DNA from: Microtetraspora sp. NBRC 13810
GTDB taxonomy: Bacteria > Actinomycetota > Actinomycetes > Streptosporangiales > Streptosporangiaceae
Length of the DNA: 64,000 nucleotides
NCBI RefSeq assembly: GCF_030268685.1
Contig: NZ_BSRQ01000024.1
Span: 1-64,000 of the forward strand
Direction of reading: 5' to 3'
A model generated the notes under the pieces. The model ran no database searches. It saw only the letters and a list, made by a program, of their open reading frames with translations, and was not told where the DNA came from. Positions 42,070 through 50,177 of the stretch are shown one piece after another. Numbering within the stretch: position 1 is the first letter of the stretch; every line of letters begins with the position of its first letter. The position numbers were made by a program, and so were the translations under genes.

Positions 42070-42981
42070 TCACGACCAGCGGTGCAGCGCGGCGGCGTCG
42101 TGGGTGAACCGCAGCCGGTAGGTGGTGGCGCTCAGGCCGAAGTGCGCCTTGAAGCGCCGGGCGAAGTAGTTCTGGTCCGACCAGCCGACGGACTGCCCGA
42201 TCTCGGAGACCGACCGGTTGGTGTCCAGGAGCAGGCCCGCCGCCGTCTCGGCCCGCTGCTGGGCGAGGTAGGCCATCGGCGGCAGGCCCACGGCCGCCTT
42301 GAACAGCCGCACCAGGTAGCCGGGCGCCAGGTGCAGCCGGTCGGCCAGCTCGGGGAGCGACCACGGGTGGGCCAGGCTCGACTCCAGCAGCCGCATCGCG
42401 GCCACGACAGCCGGGTGGATAGGGCCGTTCGCCTCGACGGGCTCGCCGCGCGCCTCGGCGGCGGCCCGGGCCAGGTGGCCGAGGAAGAGCGACAGCCGGC
42501 CGATGACGTCGCCCCGGTGCCGCCCGACGGGCTGCCCGCGCAGCTCGTCCAGCGCGTCCAGGTGTTCCAGGCACTGCCCGAACGCCGCGTCGCCGAGGTG
42601 GGCGGTGAGCATCCCCCTGCGCTCCAGCGAGTAGGGGCCGGTCCACAGCAGGTATCCCAGCAGCGGATCCTCCCGGGTCCAGGCCAGCTCGTGGTGCAGC
42701 AGCCGGGTGCTGAAGCAGCAGTTGTACACGTCGAGGCGGCGGCACTCCTCGTAGCCGTGCCAGACGCCCGGCCGGAGCAGGATGACGTCACCGGCGCGCA
42801 GCCGCCGCCGGCCGCCGAGCGAGTGGTGGACGCCCTCCCCGCCCACGGCGACGGCGATCTCCACGAAGCTGTGCGTGTGCACGGGATGGTCGTCCTCGTG
42901 CACGGAGTGCCCGGCGTAGGCCAGCGTGCCGTCGGTGAAGAACAGCAGCCCCTTGGCCGCTCCGACGGGTGACTCGCTCAT
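42070..42981 (-). CDS. AraC-family transcriptional regulator
   Basis: Regulator of 303 aa. The N-terminal cupin sensor (about 20-110) has HPVHTHSFVEIAVAVGGEG, LRAGDVILLRPGVWHGYE and a following dimerisation part. The C-terminal double helix-turn-helix (about 205-300) reads WSLPELADRLHLAPGYLVRL and VSEIGQSVGWSDQNYFARRF, both standard AraC signatures. It is divergent from the GH78 rhamnosidase, so the likely role is sensing rhamnose or a rhamnoside and activating that gene. The shared 136-bp intergenic region has a CCGCCC/GGGCGG hairpin near 42993-43013. Confidence 0.9.
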   Translation of the reverse strand: MSESPVGAAKGLLFFTDGTLAYAGHSVHEDDHPVHTHSFVEIAVAVGGEGVHHSLGGRRRLRAGDVILLRPGVWHGYEECRRLDVYNCCFSTRLLHHELAWTREDPLLGYLLWTGPYSLERRGMLTAHLGDAAFGQCLEHLDALDELRGQPVGRHRGDVIGRLSLFLGHLARAAAEARGEPVEANGPIHPAVVAAMRLLESSLAHPWSLPELADRLHLAPGYLVRLFKAAVGLPPMAYLAQQRAETAAGLLLDTNRSVSEIGQSVGWSDQNYFARRFKAHFGLSATTYRLRFTHDAAALHRWS

Positions 42982-43117
42982 TCCCGCACGATACCGCCCC
43001 TGAGCTGGGCGGGTTAATTTCGTGCTAAGTCCGGTTCATATCGGGCTATGTGCCGTTCGGCGGGTCGGCGCATCATCCTGTCTGAGATCGACGCGACATC
43101 CCAGGGGAGTTTCCGCC

Positions 43118-45745
43118 GTGCCCGACACGCTGGTGCCGTACCACCTGACCTGCGAGAGCCGTACGACGCCGATGGGGCTCGACGAGCGCGCCCCCCGGCT
43201 GTCGTGGAAGCTGGCGGATCCGCGGGCCGGGCAGGGGCAGACCGCCTACCGGCTGACGATCGCCACGGAAGCGGCCGAGGTCGCCGAGGTCGCCGAGGTC
43301 TACGACAGTGGCGTGGTCGCGTCGGCGGACACGTTGAACGTCGTGCCCGCCGGGCTCGCCGTCGAACCGGCGACGCGGTACCGGTGGACGGTCACCGTGT
43401 GGGACGCGGACGGGATGGAGGGCGGCACGGCGTCGTCGTGGTTCGAGACCGGGCTGCTCGGCGCGGCCGGTTGGGCGGGGGCGAGCTGGATCGAGCACGA
43501 CCCGGTCACCGATCCGGTGGCCGACCCGCCCACCTTCGGCGAGCCGCTGCCCGAGCGGCTGGCGAGCAGCGCGCCGGTCCGCCTCTTCCGCCGGGTCTTC
43601 GCGGCGGCGGACCGGCCGGTCCGCGCCCGGCTGTACGTGACCGCCCGCGGCCTGTACCGCCCGTTCCTCAACGGGGTCCGGGTCGGCGACGCCGAGTTGG
43701 CGCCGGGCTGGACCGACTACCGGCACCGCGTGCAGTACCAGACCTACGACGTCACCGACCTGGTCGCCGCCGGGGAGAACGTGCTCGGCGCCCAGGTCGC
43801 GGACGGCTGGTGGAGCGGCTACGTGGGCTTCGACCGGCGCCGCCACGCCGAGCACTACGGCGTCCGCCCGCGGTTCGTCGCCCGCCTGGTCGTGGAGTAC
43901 GCCGGCGGCGGGCGGGACGTGGTGGTCACCGACGGGTCCTGGCGGGAGACGGCGAGCCACATCCTGCACGCCGACCTGCTCATGGGCGAGGTGGCCGACG
44001 CCCGGCTCGAACCGGCCGGCTGGGACGGCGACCCCGGCTTCGACGACACCGGATGGCAGCCCGTCGCGGTGGCCGGCGAGGACCACGACACGCTGATCGG
44101 CATGCTGGACGAGCCGGTGCGCGTCCTCGCCGACCTGAGCCCGGTGCGGGTCACCCGGCTGCCCGGTGACCGGGTGCTCGCCGACCTCGGCCAGAACATG
44201 GTCGGCCGGGTGCGCCTGTCGCTGCGCGGCGCGCGGCCCGGCGCCAAGGTGACGGTGCGCCACGCCGAGGTGCTCGACGACGCCGGCGAACTCTACGTGC
44301 GGAACCTGCGTTCCGCCGAGGCCACCGACGTCTACTTCGCGAAGGGCGGCGCCGAGGAGGTCTTCGAACCCGCCTTCACCGTGCACGGTTTCCGCTACGT
44401 CGAGATCACCGGCCACACCGACGTCGAGGTGACCGGGCGGGTCATGCACAGCGACACCCCGTTCGTCGGCGAGTTCACCTGCTCCGACCCGCTGATCGAC
44501 CGGCTGTGGTCCAACATCCGGTGGGGGCAGCGCGGCAACTTCGTCTCGGTGCCCACCGACTGCCCGCAACGCGACGAGCGGCTCGGCTGGCTGGCCGACG
44601 CCCAGGTCTTCCTGCCCACCGCCTGCTACAACGCCGACGTCTCCGCGTTCTTCGCCCGGTGGATGCGCGACGTGCTGGACGGCCGCCTGCCCGGCGGCGC
44701 GTTCCCCGACGTCGCGCCGGTGCTGGACCGCTCGATCATCAACCGGGAGGGCGCCCCGGGCTGGGGTGACGCGGGCGTGCTCATCCCGTGGCACCTGTAT
44801 CGCGTGTACGGCGACCGCCGTACCCTGGAGCGCGCCTTCCCGGCGATGGCGGGCTGGGTGGACTGGATCGCCGGGGGCAACCCGGACCTGATCTGGCGGC
44901 GCCGGGTCGGCAACCACTACGGCGACTGGTTGCAGATCGACGCGGAGACGCCGCGCGAGGTGCTGGCCACCGCCTACTTCGCGCGCAGCGCCGCCGTGGT
45001 GGCCCGCGCCGCCGAGGCGCTCGGCCGCGGCGACGACGCCGCCCGGTACGGCGAACTGGCCGGCCGGATCGGCGACGCCTTCCGCGCCGCCTTCGTGACC
45101 GCGGACGGCGCCGTGCGGGGCGACACGCAGACCGGTCAACTGCTCGCGCTCGCCTTCGACCTGCTGCCCGCCCACCTCGTCGAGCCCGCCGTGGCCCGCC
45201 TCGTCGCGGACATCCGCGGCAGGGGCGACCGTCTCACCACCGGCTTCCTCGGCGTCGCGCTGCTCTGCCCGGTGCTGACCAGGTACGGCAGGGCGGATGT
45301 GGCCCACGCGCTGCTGCGGCAGACCGAGTACCCGTCCTGGCTCTACTCGATCGCGCACGGCGCCACCACGATCTGGGAGCGCTGGGACGGCTGGACCGGC
45401 CACGCCGGCTTCCAGGCGCCCGAGATGAACTCCTTCAACCACTACGCGCTCGGCTCGGTCGGGGAGTGGCTCTACTCCCGGGTCGCCGGCATCGACCAGG
45501 CGGCCGACTCGATCGCCTACGACCGGCTGGTCATCGCGCCGGTCCCGGGCGATTCGCTCACCTCGGCCGCGGCCCGGTTCGAGTCGCCGCGTGGGCTGGT
45601 CGCCACCGAGTGGACGGTGGCGGACGGCGTGTTCCGGCTCGCGGTGACTGTCCCGCCCGGCGTCCGGGCCGTCGTGCTCCTGCCGGGCGACGACACCCGC
45701 CACGAGGTGGGATCGGGGACCCACGAGTTCACCGCGGCCCGCTGA
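43118..45745 (+). CDS. Alpha-L-rhamnosidase (GH78)
   Basis: Large glycosidase of 875 aa with the GH78 arrangement: N-terminal beta domains (YHLTCESRTTPMGLDERAPR, YRWTVTVWDADG), a jelly-roll with YVTARGLYRPFLNG and RVQYQTYDVTD, and an (alpha/alpha)6 catalytic barrel from about residue 460. The catalytic signature is VPTDCPQRDERLGWLADAQV, with later GDWLQID and GATTIWERWDGWTG. There is no signal peptide, so it is intracellular and would release rhamnose from imported glycosides. GTG 43118 follows GGGGAG by 9 bp. A short tandem (GCCGAGGTC three times) encodes an AEV repeat near residue 52. AraC control is likely. Confidence 0.92.
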   Translation: MPDTLVPYHLTCESRTTPMGLDERAPRLSWKLADPRAGQGQTAYRLTIATEAAEVAEVAEVYDSGVVASADTLNVVPAGLAVEPATRYRWTVTVWDADGMEGGTASSWFETGLLGAAGWAGASWIEHDPVTDPVADPPTFGEPLPERLASSAPVRLFRRVFAAADRPVRARLYVTARGLYRPFLNGVRVGDAELAPGWTDYRHRVQYQTYDVTDLVAAGENVLGAQVADGWWSGYVGFDRRRHAEHYGVRPRFVARLVVEYAGGGRDVVVTDGSWRETASHILHADLLMGEVADARLEPAGWDGDPGFDDTGWQPVAVAGEDHDTLIGMLDEPVRVLADLSPVRVTRLPGDRVLADLGQNMVGRVRLSLRGARPGAKVTVRHAEVLDDAGELYVRNLRSAEATDVYFAKGGAEEVFEPAFTVHGFRYVEITGHTDVEVTGRVMHSDTPFVGEFTCSDPLIDRLWSNIRWGQRGNFVSVPTDCPQRDERLGWLADAQVFLPTACYNADVSAFFARWMRDVLDGRLPGGAFPDVAPVLDRSIINREGAPGWGDAGVLIPWHLYRVYGDRRTLERAFPAMAGWVDWIAGGNPDLIWRRRVGNHYGDWLQIDAETPREVLATAYFARSAAVVARAAEALGRGDDAARYGELAGRIGDAFRAAFVTADGAVRGDTQTGQLLALAFDLLPAHLVEPAVARLVADIRGRGDRLTTGFLGVALLCPVLTRYGRADVAHALLRQTEYPSWLYSIAHGATTIWERWDGWTGHAGFQAPEMNSFNHYALGSVGEWLYSRVAGIDQAADSIAYDRLVIAPVPGDSLTSAAARFESPRGLVATEWTVADGVFRLAVTVPPGVRAVVLLPGDDTRHEVGSGTHEFTAAR

Positions 45746-45760
45746 CCCCGGGCGAAGCGT

Positions 45761-45780
45761 CATGCCTCGGCCGAGGCGTG
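45761..45780. terminator. Palindrome between convergent genes
   Basis: GCCTCGGCCGAGGC (45764-45777) is a perfect palindrome, extended by CAT/GTG with one wobble to 45761-45780. It lies 15 bp after the rhamnosidase stop and before the convergent SRPBCC gene. It has no T-tract; a bidirectional terminator role is likely. Confidence 0.45.
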
Positions 45781-45840
45781 CGGGGCGCCGCCCGCTCCGG
45801 CCCCACAGCCCGCGCGGCACGACCGGGACGGGAGCGGTGG

Positions 45841-46728
45841 TCAGCTCATCTCGCGGAGCTCCTTGACGAGGTGGTCGAGGTGGGTCTGCCAGGCGGTGAG
45901 GGCGGTGACGCGCTCGGCGGGGAGGTCGTCCGGGCCGGTCTGGGTGAGGGTGATCCGGGCGCCGCCGGGCCCGGTGGACAGCTTCCACCGCACCCGCCCG
46001 GCGGGCCGGTCGTCCTGCCGCCAGCCGTACTCCAGGCGGGCCTGGGCCTCGACGTCGGTGACCGGGCCCGCCTGGACGCCCGAGGTGGTGAACGGGCGCG
46101 GCGGCGGGCCGCCGGCCTCGGCGGAACCGCCCTCGGTCAGGACGGCCCAGACCTTGTCGACCGGCTGGTGCATGAGCTGGCGCTCGAAGCGGACCCGCCA
46201 GCCCTCGGGCGTCTCCTCGGTGATCCCGGCGTTGAGCCCGAACTCCGCGACATACGTCTCGTACAGGTCGAAGGAGCTGGTGGGCCACTCGACGGGGCGT
46301 TCGTCGAGCAGCAGGGCCAGCGCGGCGAGGCAGCTGTGCCAGCCGCTGGCGTAGCTGGCGGCGGCGGGACGGTCGTCGAAGACGTGCGTGAAGATCAGCA
46401 GGCAGCCGTCCGGGGGGTCGGGGCGCAGCTCGAAGTGCACGAGGTCGTCGCTCTCCCGGGGCATCTCCTCCGGGGCGTGCTCGCTGAAGGCGAAGACGCG
46501 CGGCGGGTCGAGCTCGGTGATGACGGCGTCCATGACCGTGCCGCCGTCCCCCTCGAAGTGGATCATGCCACCGGGGCGCAGATCCATCCGGAGCGCCCGG
46601 AACGGATACCACTGGCTGAGCTGGCCGGGCTCGGTCAGGGCTCGCCAGACCTTCTCCGGCGGATGTGCCAGGCGCCGCTCGATGCGCAGCGCCGGTCGGC
46701 CGTCGATCACTCCTAGGCTTTCCTGCAC
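45841..46728 (-). CDS. Tandem SRPBCC (AHSA1-like) domain protein
   Basis: Protein of 295 aa with two activator-of-Hsp90-homologue SRPBCC domains. The first (about 12-150) starts LRIERRLAHPPEKVWRALTE with WYPFRALRMDLRPGG and a closing SGWHSCLAALALLL. The second (about 175-290) starts VRFERQLMHQPVDKVWAVLT and ends LTAWQTHLDHLVKEL. These hydrophobic-cavity domains bind lipids or aromatic ligands. Many single-domain relatives sit beside an ArsR regulator; none is here. GTG 46728 follows GAGGGG by 7-8 bp, and a TATAGT element lies upstream. Function unknown beyond ligand binding. Confidence 0.82.
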   Translation of the reverse strand: MQESLGVIDGRPALRIERRLAHPPEKVWRALTEPGQLSQWYPFRALRMDLRPGGMIHFEGDGGTVMDAVITELDPPRVFAFSEHAPEEMPRESDDLVHFELRPDPPDGCLLIFTHVFDDRPAAASYASGWHSCLAALALLLDERPVEWPTSSFDLYETYVAEFGLNAGITEETPEGWRVRFERQLMHQPVDKVWAVLTEGGSAEAGGPPPRPFTTSGVQAGPVTDVEAQARLEYGWRQDDRPAGRVRWKLSTGPGGARITLTQTGPDDLPAERVTALTAWQTHLDHLVKELREMS

Positions 46729-46875
46729 GGGGTCACCCCTCTGATCTCCTCATATGCCTACATGACTATATACTTGGTGGGGCATGTAATGGCAAAGGGA
46801 TCCAAGTCGGTTCGTTGACCGGCAACAAGGAAGATGCCTAGGGTTGTCTAGCTTTCTGGAAGGGGGCACCCCGCC

Positions 46876-47748
46876 ATGCGTGCCAAACCCGCGCTCGACG
46901 ACCTGGTGGCGATCGACGTGCACACCCACGTGCACCGGTCGGTGTCCGGCCGCGGCACCGCGGAGGACCTCGACGCGATGGGCTCCTACTTCAAGACCGA
47001 CGTCCGCGGGTACGACGTGCGCCAACTGGCCGCCCACTACCGTGCGCGCTCGATGCTGGCCGTCGTCTTCACCGTGGACACGCTCACGGCCACCGGCGAC
47101 GAGCCGGTGCCCTCCAGCGAGGAGATCGCCGAGGTCGCCGCCGAGCACGCCGACGCCGTGATCCCCTTCGCCAGCGTCGATCCGGGGCGCGGCAAGGCGG
47201 GGGTCCGGCTCGCCCGCCGCCTCATCGAGGAGTACGGCGTCGCCGGTTTCAAGTTCCATCCCAGCGCCCAGGGTTTCTTCCCCGACGACCCCGCGGTCTA
47301 CCCGCTCTACGAGGTCATCGCCGAGCACCGTCTCCCCGCGCTCTTCCACACCGGCCAGACGGGCATCGGGGCAGGGACCAGGGGCGGGGGCGGGATCCGG
47401 TTGAAGTACTCCAATCCCCTCCATCTCGATGACGTGGCCGTCGACTTCCCCGACATGCCGATCGTGCTCGCCCATCCGTCCTTCCCCTGGCAGGAGGAGG
47501 CCCTCGCGGTGGCGTTGCACAAGCCGCAGGTCTACATCGACCTGTCCGGCTGGTCGCCGAAGTACTTCCCGCCGCTCCTCGTGCAATATGCCAACACCCT
47601 GCTCAAGGACAAGGTGCTCTTCGGCACCGACTTCCCGCTGCTCACCCCCGAGCGCTGGATGGCCGACCTGGAGAAGACCGCCATCCGCGACGAGGTGAAG
47701 CCCGGCATTTTCAAGCACAACGCCGCCCGGCTGCTCGGGCTCGGATAG
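46876..47748 (+). CDS. Amidohydrolase 2-type metal-dependent hydrolase
   Basis: TIM-barrel hydrolase of 290 aa in the Amidohydro_2 (decarboxylase/hydratase) family. Metal-ligand motifs are visible: IDVHTHVHRS near residue 14, AGFKFHPSAQGFFP, LFHTGQTGIGAG, IVLAHPSFPWQEEALA and the final GTDFPLLTPERW with the catalytic Asp. Family members are decarboxylases, lactonases or hydratases of aromatic-derived acids (for example 4-oxalomesaconate hydratase). The substrate is unknown. It is followed after 4 bp by the FhuF-like gene and then an acyl-CoA ligase, so a catabolic operon is possible. Confidence 0.85.
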   Translation: MRAKPALDDLVAIDVHTHVHRSVSGRGTAEDLDAMGSYFKTDVRGYDVRQLAAHYRARSMLAVVFTVDTLTATGDEPVPSSEEIAEVAAEHADAVIPFASVDPGRGKAGVRLARRLIEEYGVAGFKFHPSAQGFFPDDPAVYPLYEVIAEHRLPALFHTGQTGIGAGTRGGGGIRLKYSNPLHLDDVAVDFPDMPIVLAHPSFPWQEEALAVALHKPQVYIDLSGWSPKYFPPLLVQYANTLLKDKVLFGTDFPLLTPERWMADLEKTAIRDEVKPGIFKHNAARLLGLG

Positions 47749-47752
47749 CGGG

Positions 47753-48424
47753 ATGCTGCGACGCGCCCTGGCCGACCTGGCGGAGATCAACCCCTATTTC
47801 GTGATCTCCACCGATCTCGCCGAGGAGGCCGACCCCGCCTGGCGGCCGCTGACCGCGCTGCCCGCCGACACCGCCGCCCTGGACGCCGCGATCGACGGCA
47901 CCGCGCGCCGCCTCGGCACCGCCGAGCGCCGGGTCGCCGCGTCCATCCTCTACCAGGGCCTGGCCGCCCGGCTGTGGTCGCCCGTCCTCGGCCTGCTCAC
48001 CGCGCACGGCCTGCTGCTCGACCTGGACGGCGTCCACTGGCGGCCCGCCGCGACCGGCCCGCTCCCGCTGTGGGCGCCGAAGCCGTCGGCCCTGCCCGGC
48101 GCGAGCCCCGAACAGGTCTACGACGGCGTCATGACCGGGGTGCTGGTCCCGCTGGCGGACGCCGTACGGGAGGCCGCCGGGGTCGCGCGGGGCCTGCTGT
48201 GGGGCAACGCCGCCTCGGCGCTGGCCGGCACGCTGGCCTCGGTCGTGCGGGCCCGGCCGGAACTGGCGGCGCCCGCCGGGCGGCTGCGCGGCGAACTGCT
48301 CGGGCTCGGCGTCCTCGCCGGCAGCGCGGAGATCGCGCCGAACGGCGCCTTCGTCCGGCGGAGCTGCTGCCTCTACTACCGGGTGCCCGGCGGCGGAATG
48401 TGCGGCGACTGCCCCCTGGTGTGA
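47753..48424 (+). CDS. FhuF-like [2Fe-2S] ferric-reductase family protein
   Basis: Protein of 223 aa with the hallmark C-terminal cluster motif of FhuF: RRSCCLYYRVPGGGMCGDCP, that is C-C-x10-C-x2-C for an unusual [2Fe-2S] centre. The rest is helical, with a siderophore-reductase-like core (VAASILYQGLAARLWSPVLG, GLLWGNAASALAGTL). FhuF reduces ferric siderophores in the cytoplasm. No siderophore transporter is adjacent, so the role may be general. It starts 4 bp after the amidohydrolase, which suggests cotranscription without an obvious metabolic link. Confidence 0.85.
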   Translation: MLRRALADLAEINPYFVISTDLAEEADPAWRPLTALPADTAALDAAIDGTARRLGTAERRVAASILYQGLAARLWSPVLGLLTAHGLLLDLDGVHWRPAATGPLPLWAPKPSALPGASPEQVYDGVMTGVLVPLADAVREAAGVARGLLWGNAASALAGTLASVVRARPELAAPAGRLRGELLGLGVLAGSAEIAPNGAFVRRSCCLYYRVPGGGMCGDCPLV

Positions 48425-48483
48425 TTGATCTCCTCGGGCCACCGGGCTAGAACAAAGAGAAGGCAGGCCGGAGGGAGGCTCCG

Positions 48484-50013
48484 ATGTTGTCGGTGGCGAT
48501 GCTGCTCGGTGCCACGGCACGGGAGCATCCCGGCCGGGCCGCGGTGATCGACGACCTCGGGGGGCCCGCCGGAGGCGCACGGCGGGTCACCTACGCCGAG
48601 CTGGACGAGCGCTCCGCCCGGGTCGCCGCGCTGCTGGTCTCCGCCGGGATCGCGCCGGGTGACCGGGTGGCCATGACCTGCCCCAACTCCGCCTGGTTCC
48701 CCGTCGTCTACTACGGCATCCTCAAGGCGGGCGCGGTCGTCGTGCCGATCAACGTGCTGCTCCGGGCGCCCGAGGTCGCCGCCACGCTGGTGGACTCCGG
48801 CGCCCGGGCGTACTTCTGCGACGACGGCGACGGCACGCGGCCGTCCGAGGGGCGGATCGGGTACGGCGCGGCGCCCGGCTGCACCCGTTTCTTCGGCATC
48901 GGCCCCGAACTCGACGGCCTGCTCGCCGGCCTGCCGCCGCTGCGCGACTACCACCCCACCGAGCCCGCCGACCCCGCCGTGATCCTCTACTCCAGCGGGA
49001 CCACGGGAACCCCGAAGGGCGCCCGGCTCACCCACGCCAACCTGGTACTCAACACGGTCGCGGTGGCCCGGCTGTACGGAACCGCCGAGCACGACGTCCA
49101 CCTGGTCGCCGCGCCGTTGTCGCACATCCTCGGGCAGAGCGTTCAGATGAACTTCGCCTTCGCCACCGGCGCCACCCTGGTCCCGATGCCGAGATTCGAC
49201 CCGGCGCGGGCCGCGTCGCTGATGGCCGAGCACCGGGTCACCTTCTTCGCCGGCGTCCCCACGATGTACTGGACGCTGGCCGAGACGTGCGAGGAGCCCG
49301 CGCTCGCCGCCGCCTGCGCCCACCTGCGGGTCGCCCTCTCCGGCGGCGCGCCCCTGTCCGCCGCGCTGATGGACCGCTACCGGGAGCGGTACGGCGTGCA
49401 GCTCCTCGAAGGCTACGGCCTGTCGGAGGCCGGCACGGCGGTCAGCGTCAGCCCGCAGGACGGCCCGCGCGCCCCGGCGGGCACCATCGGCAAGCCGGTC
49501 TGGGGCGTGGACCTGCGCCTGGTCGGCGAGGACGGCGAGGAGGCCGCGGACGGCGAGGTCGGCGAGATCGTCCTGCGCGGCCCCTGCGTCATGGCCGGCT
49601 ACCAGGACAGGCCCGAGGAGACCGCCGCCGTCCTGCGCGACGGCTGGTTCCGCACCGGCGACCTCGCCCGCCGGGATGCCGACGGGTTCTACTTCATCGT
49701 GGACCGGGTCAAGAACATGATCCTGCGCGGCGGCTACACCGTCTATCCGCGGGAGATCGAGGACCGCCTCGCCGCCCACCCGGCGGTCGGGCTCGCCGTC
49801 GTCGTGGGCGTCCCGGACGAGAAGTACGGCGAGGAGATCAAGGCGGTCGTGGTGCGCCGCCAGGGGGCCGAGGTGACCGCGGAGGAGTTGCTCGCCTGGG
49901 GGCGGGAGGGCCTGGCGGCGCACAAGTATCCGCGGATCATCGAGTTCCGCGACGCCGTACCGCTGAACTCCACCGGCAAGGTCATCCGCAATTCCCTCCG
50001 CTACCGGCTCTGA
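48484..50013 (+). CDS. Acyl-CoA synthetase (AMP-forming)
   Basis: ANL-superfamily ligase of 509 aa. Signature motifs: the phosphate loop ILYSSGTTGTPKGARLTH, the A5-type motif LLEGYGLSEAGTAVSV, the hinge region DGWFRTGDLARRDADGF and A8 VKNMILRGGYTVYPREIEDRL, with the catalytic Lys in PLNSTGKVIRNSLR. It activates a fatty or aromatic carboxylate to the CoA thioester. Length and the GYTVYPREIE wording fit fatty-acid-CoA ligases. A purine-rich stretch before ATG 48484 supports the start. It lies 59 bp after the FhuF-like gene on the same strand. Confidence 0.9.
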   Translation: MLSVAMLLGATAREHPGRAAVIDDLGGPAGGARRVTYAELDERSARVAALLVSAGIAPGDRVAMTCPNSAWFPVVYYGILKAGAVVVPINVLLRAPEVAATLVDSGARAYFCDDGDGTRPSEGRIGYGAAPGCTRFFGIGPELDGLLAGLPPLRDYHPTEPADPAVILYSSGTTGTPKGARLTHANLVLNTVAVARLYGTAEHDVHLVAAPLSHILGQSVQMNFAFATGATLVPMPRFDPARAASLMAEHRVTFFAGVPTMYWTLAETCEEPALAAACAHLRVALSGGAPLSAALMDRYRERYGVQLLEGYGLSEAGTAVSVSPQDGPRAPAGTIGKPVWGVDLRLVGEDGEEAADGEVGEIVLRGPCVMAGYQDRPEETAAVLRDGWFRTGDLARRDADGFYFIVDRVKNMILRGGYTVYPREIEDRLAAHPAVGLAVVVGVPDEKYGEEIKAVVVRRQGAEVTAEELLAWGREGLAAHKYPRIIEFRDAVPLNSTGKVIRNSLRYRL

Positions 50014-50177
50014 CCCCTGGTGTACTCCATTATTAGGGGATTAAGGGTGGTCTTTATACCTTTTGTCGCGATACGGATTTCTTGTGTTATGGCAGAGGCG
50101 TAGGCTTTATGGCGAGCCGGGTGGTGGACAGTCCGGCGCCGCCGTGTTCCTCGACTGCGCTGGAGTTCATTGTCCTC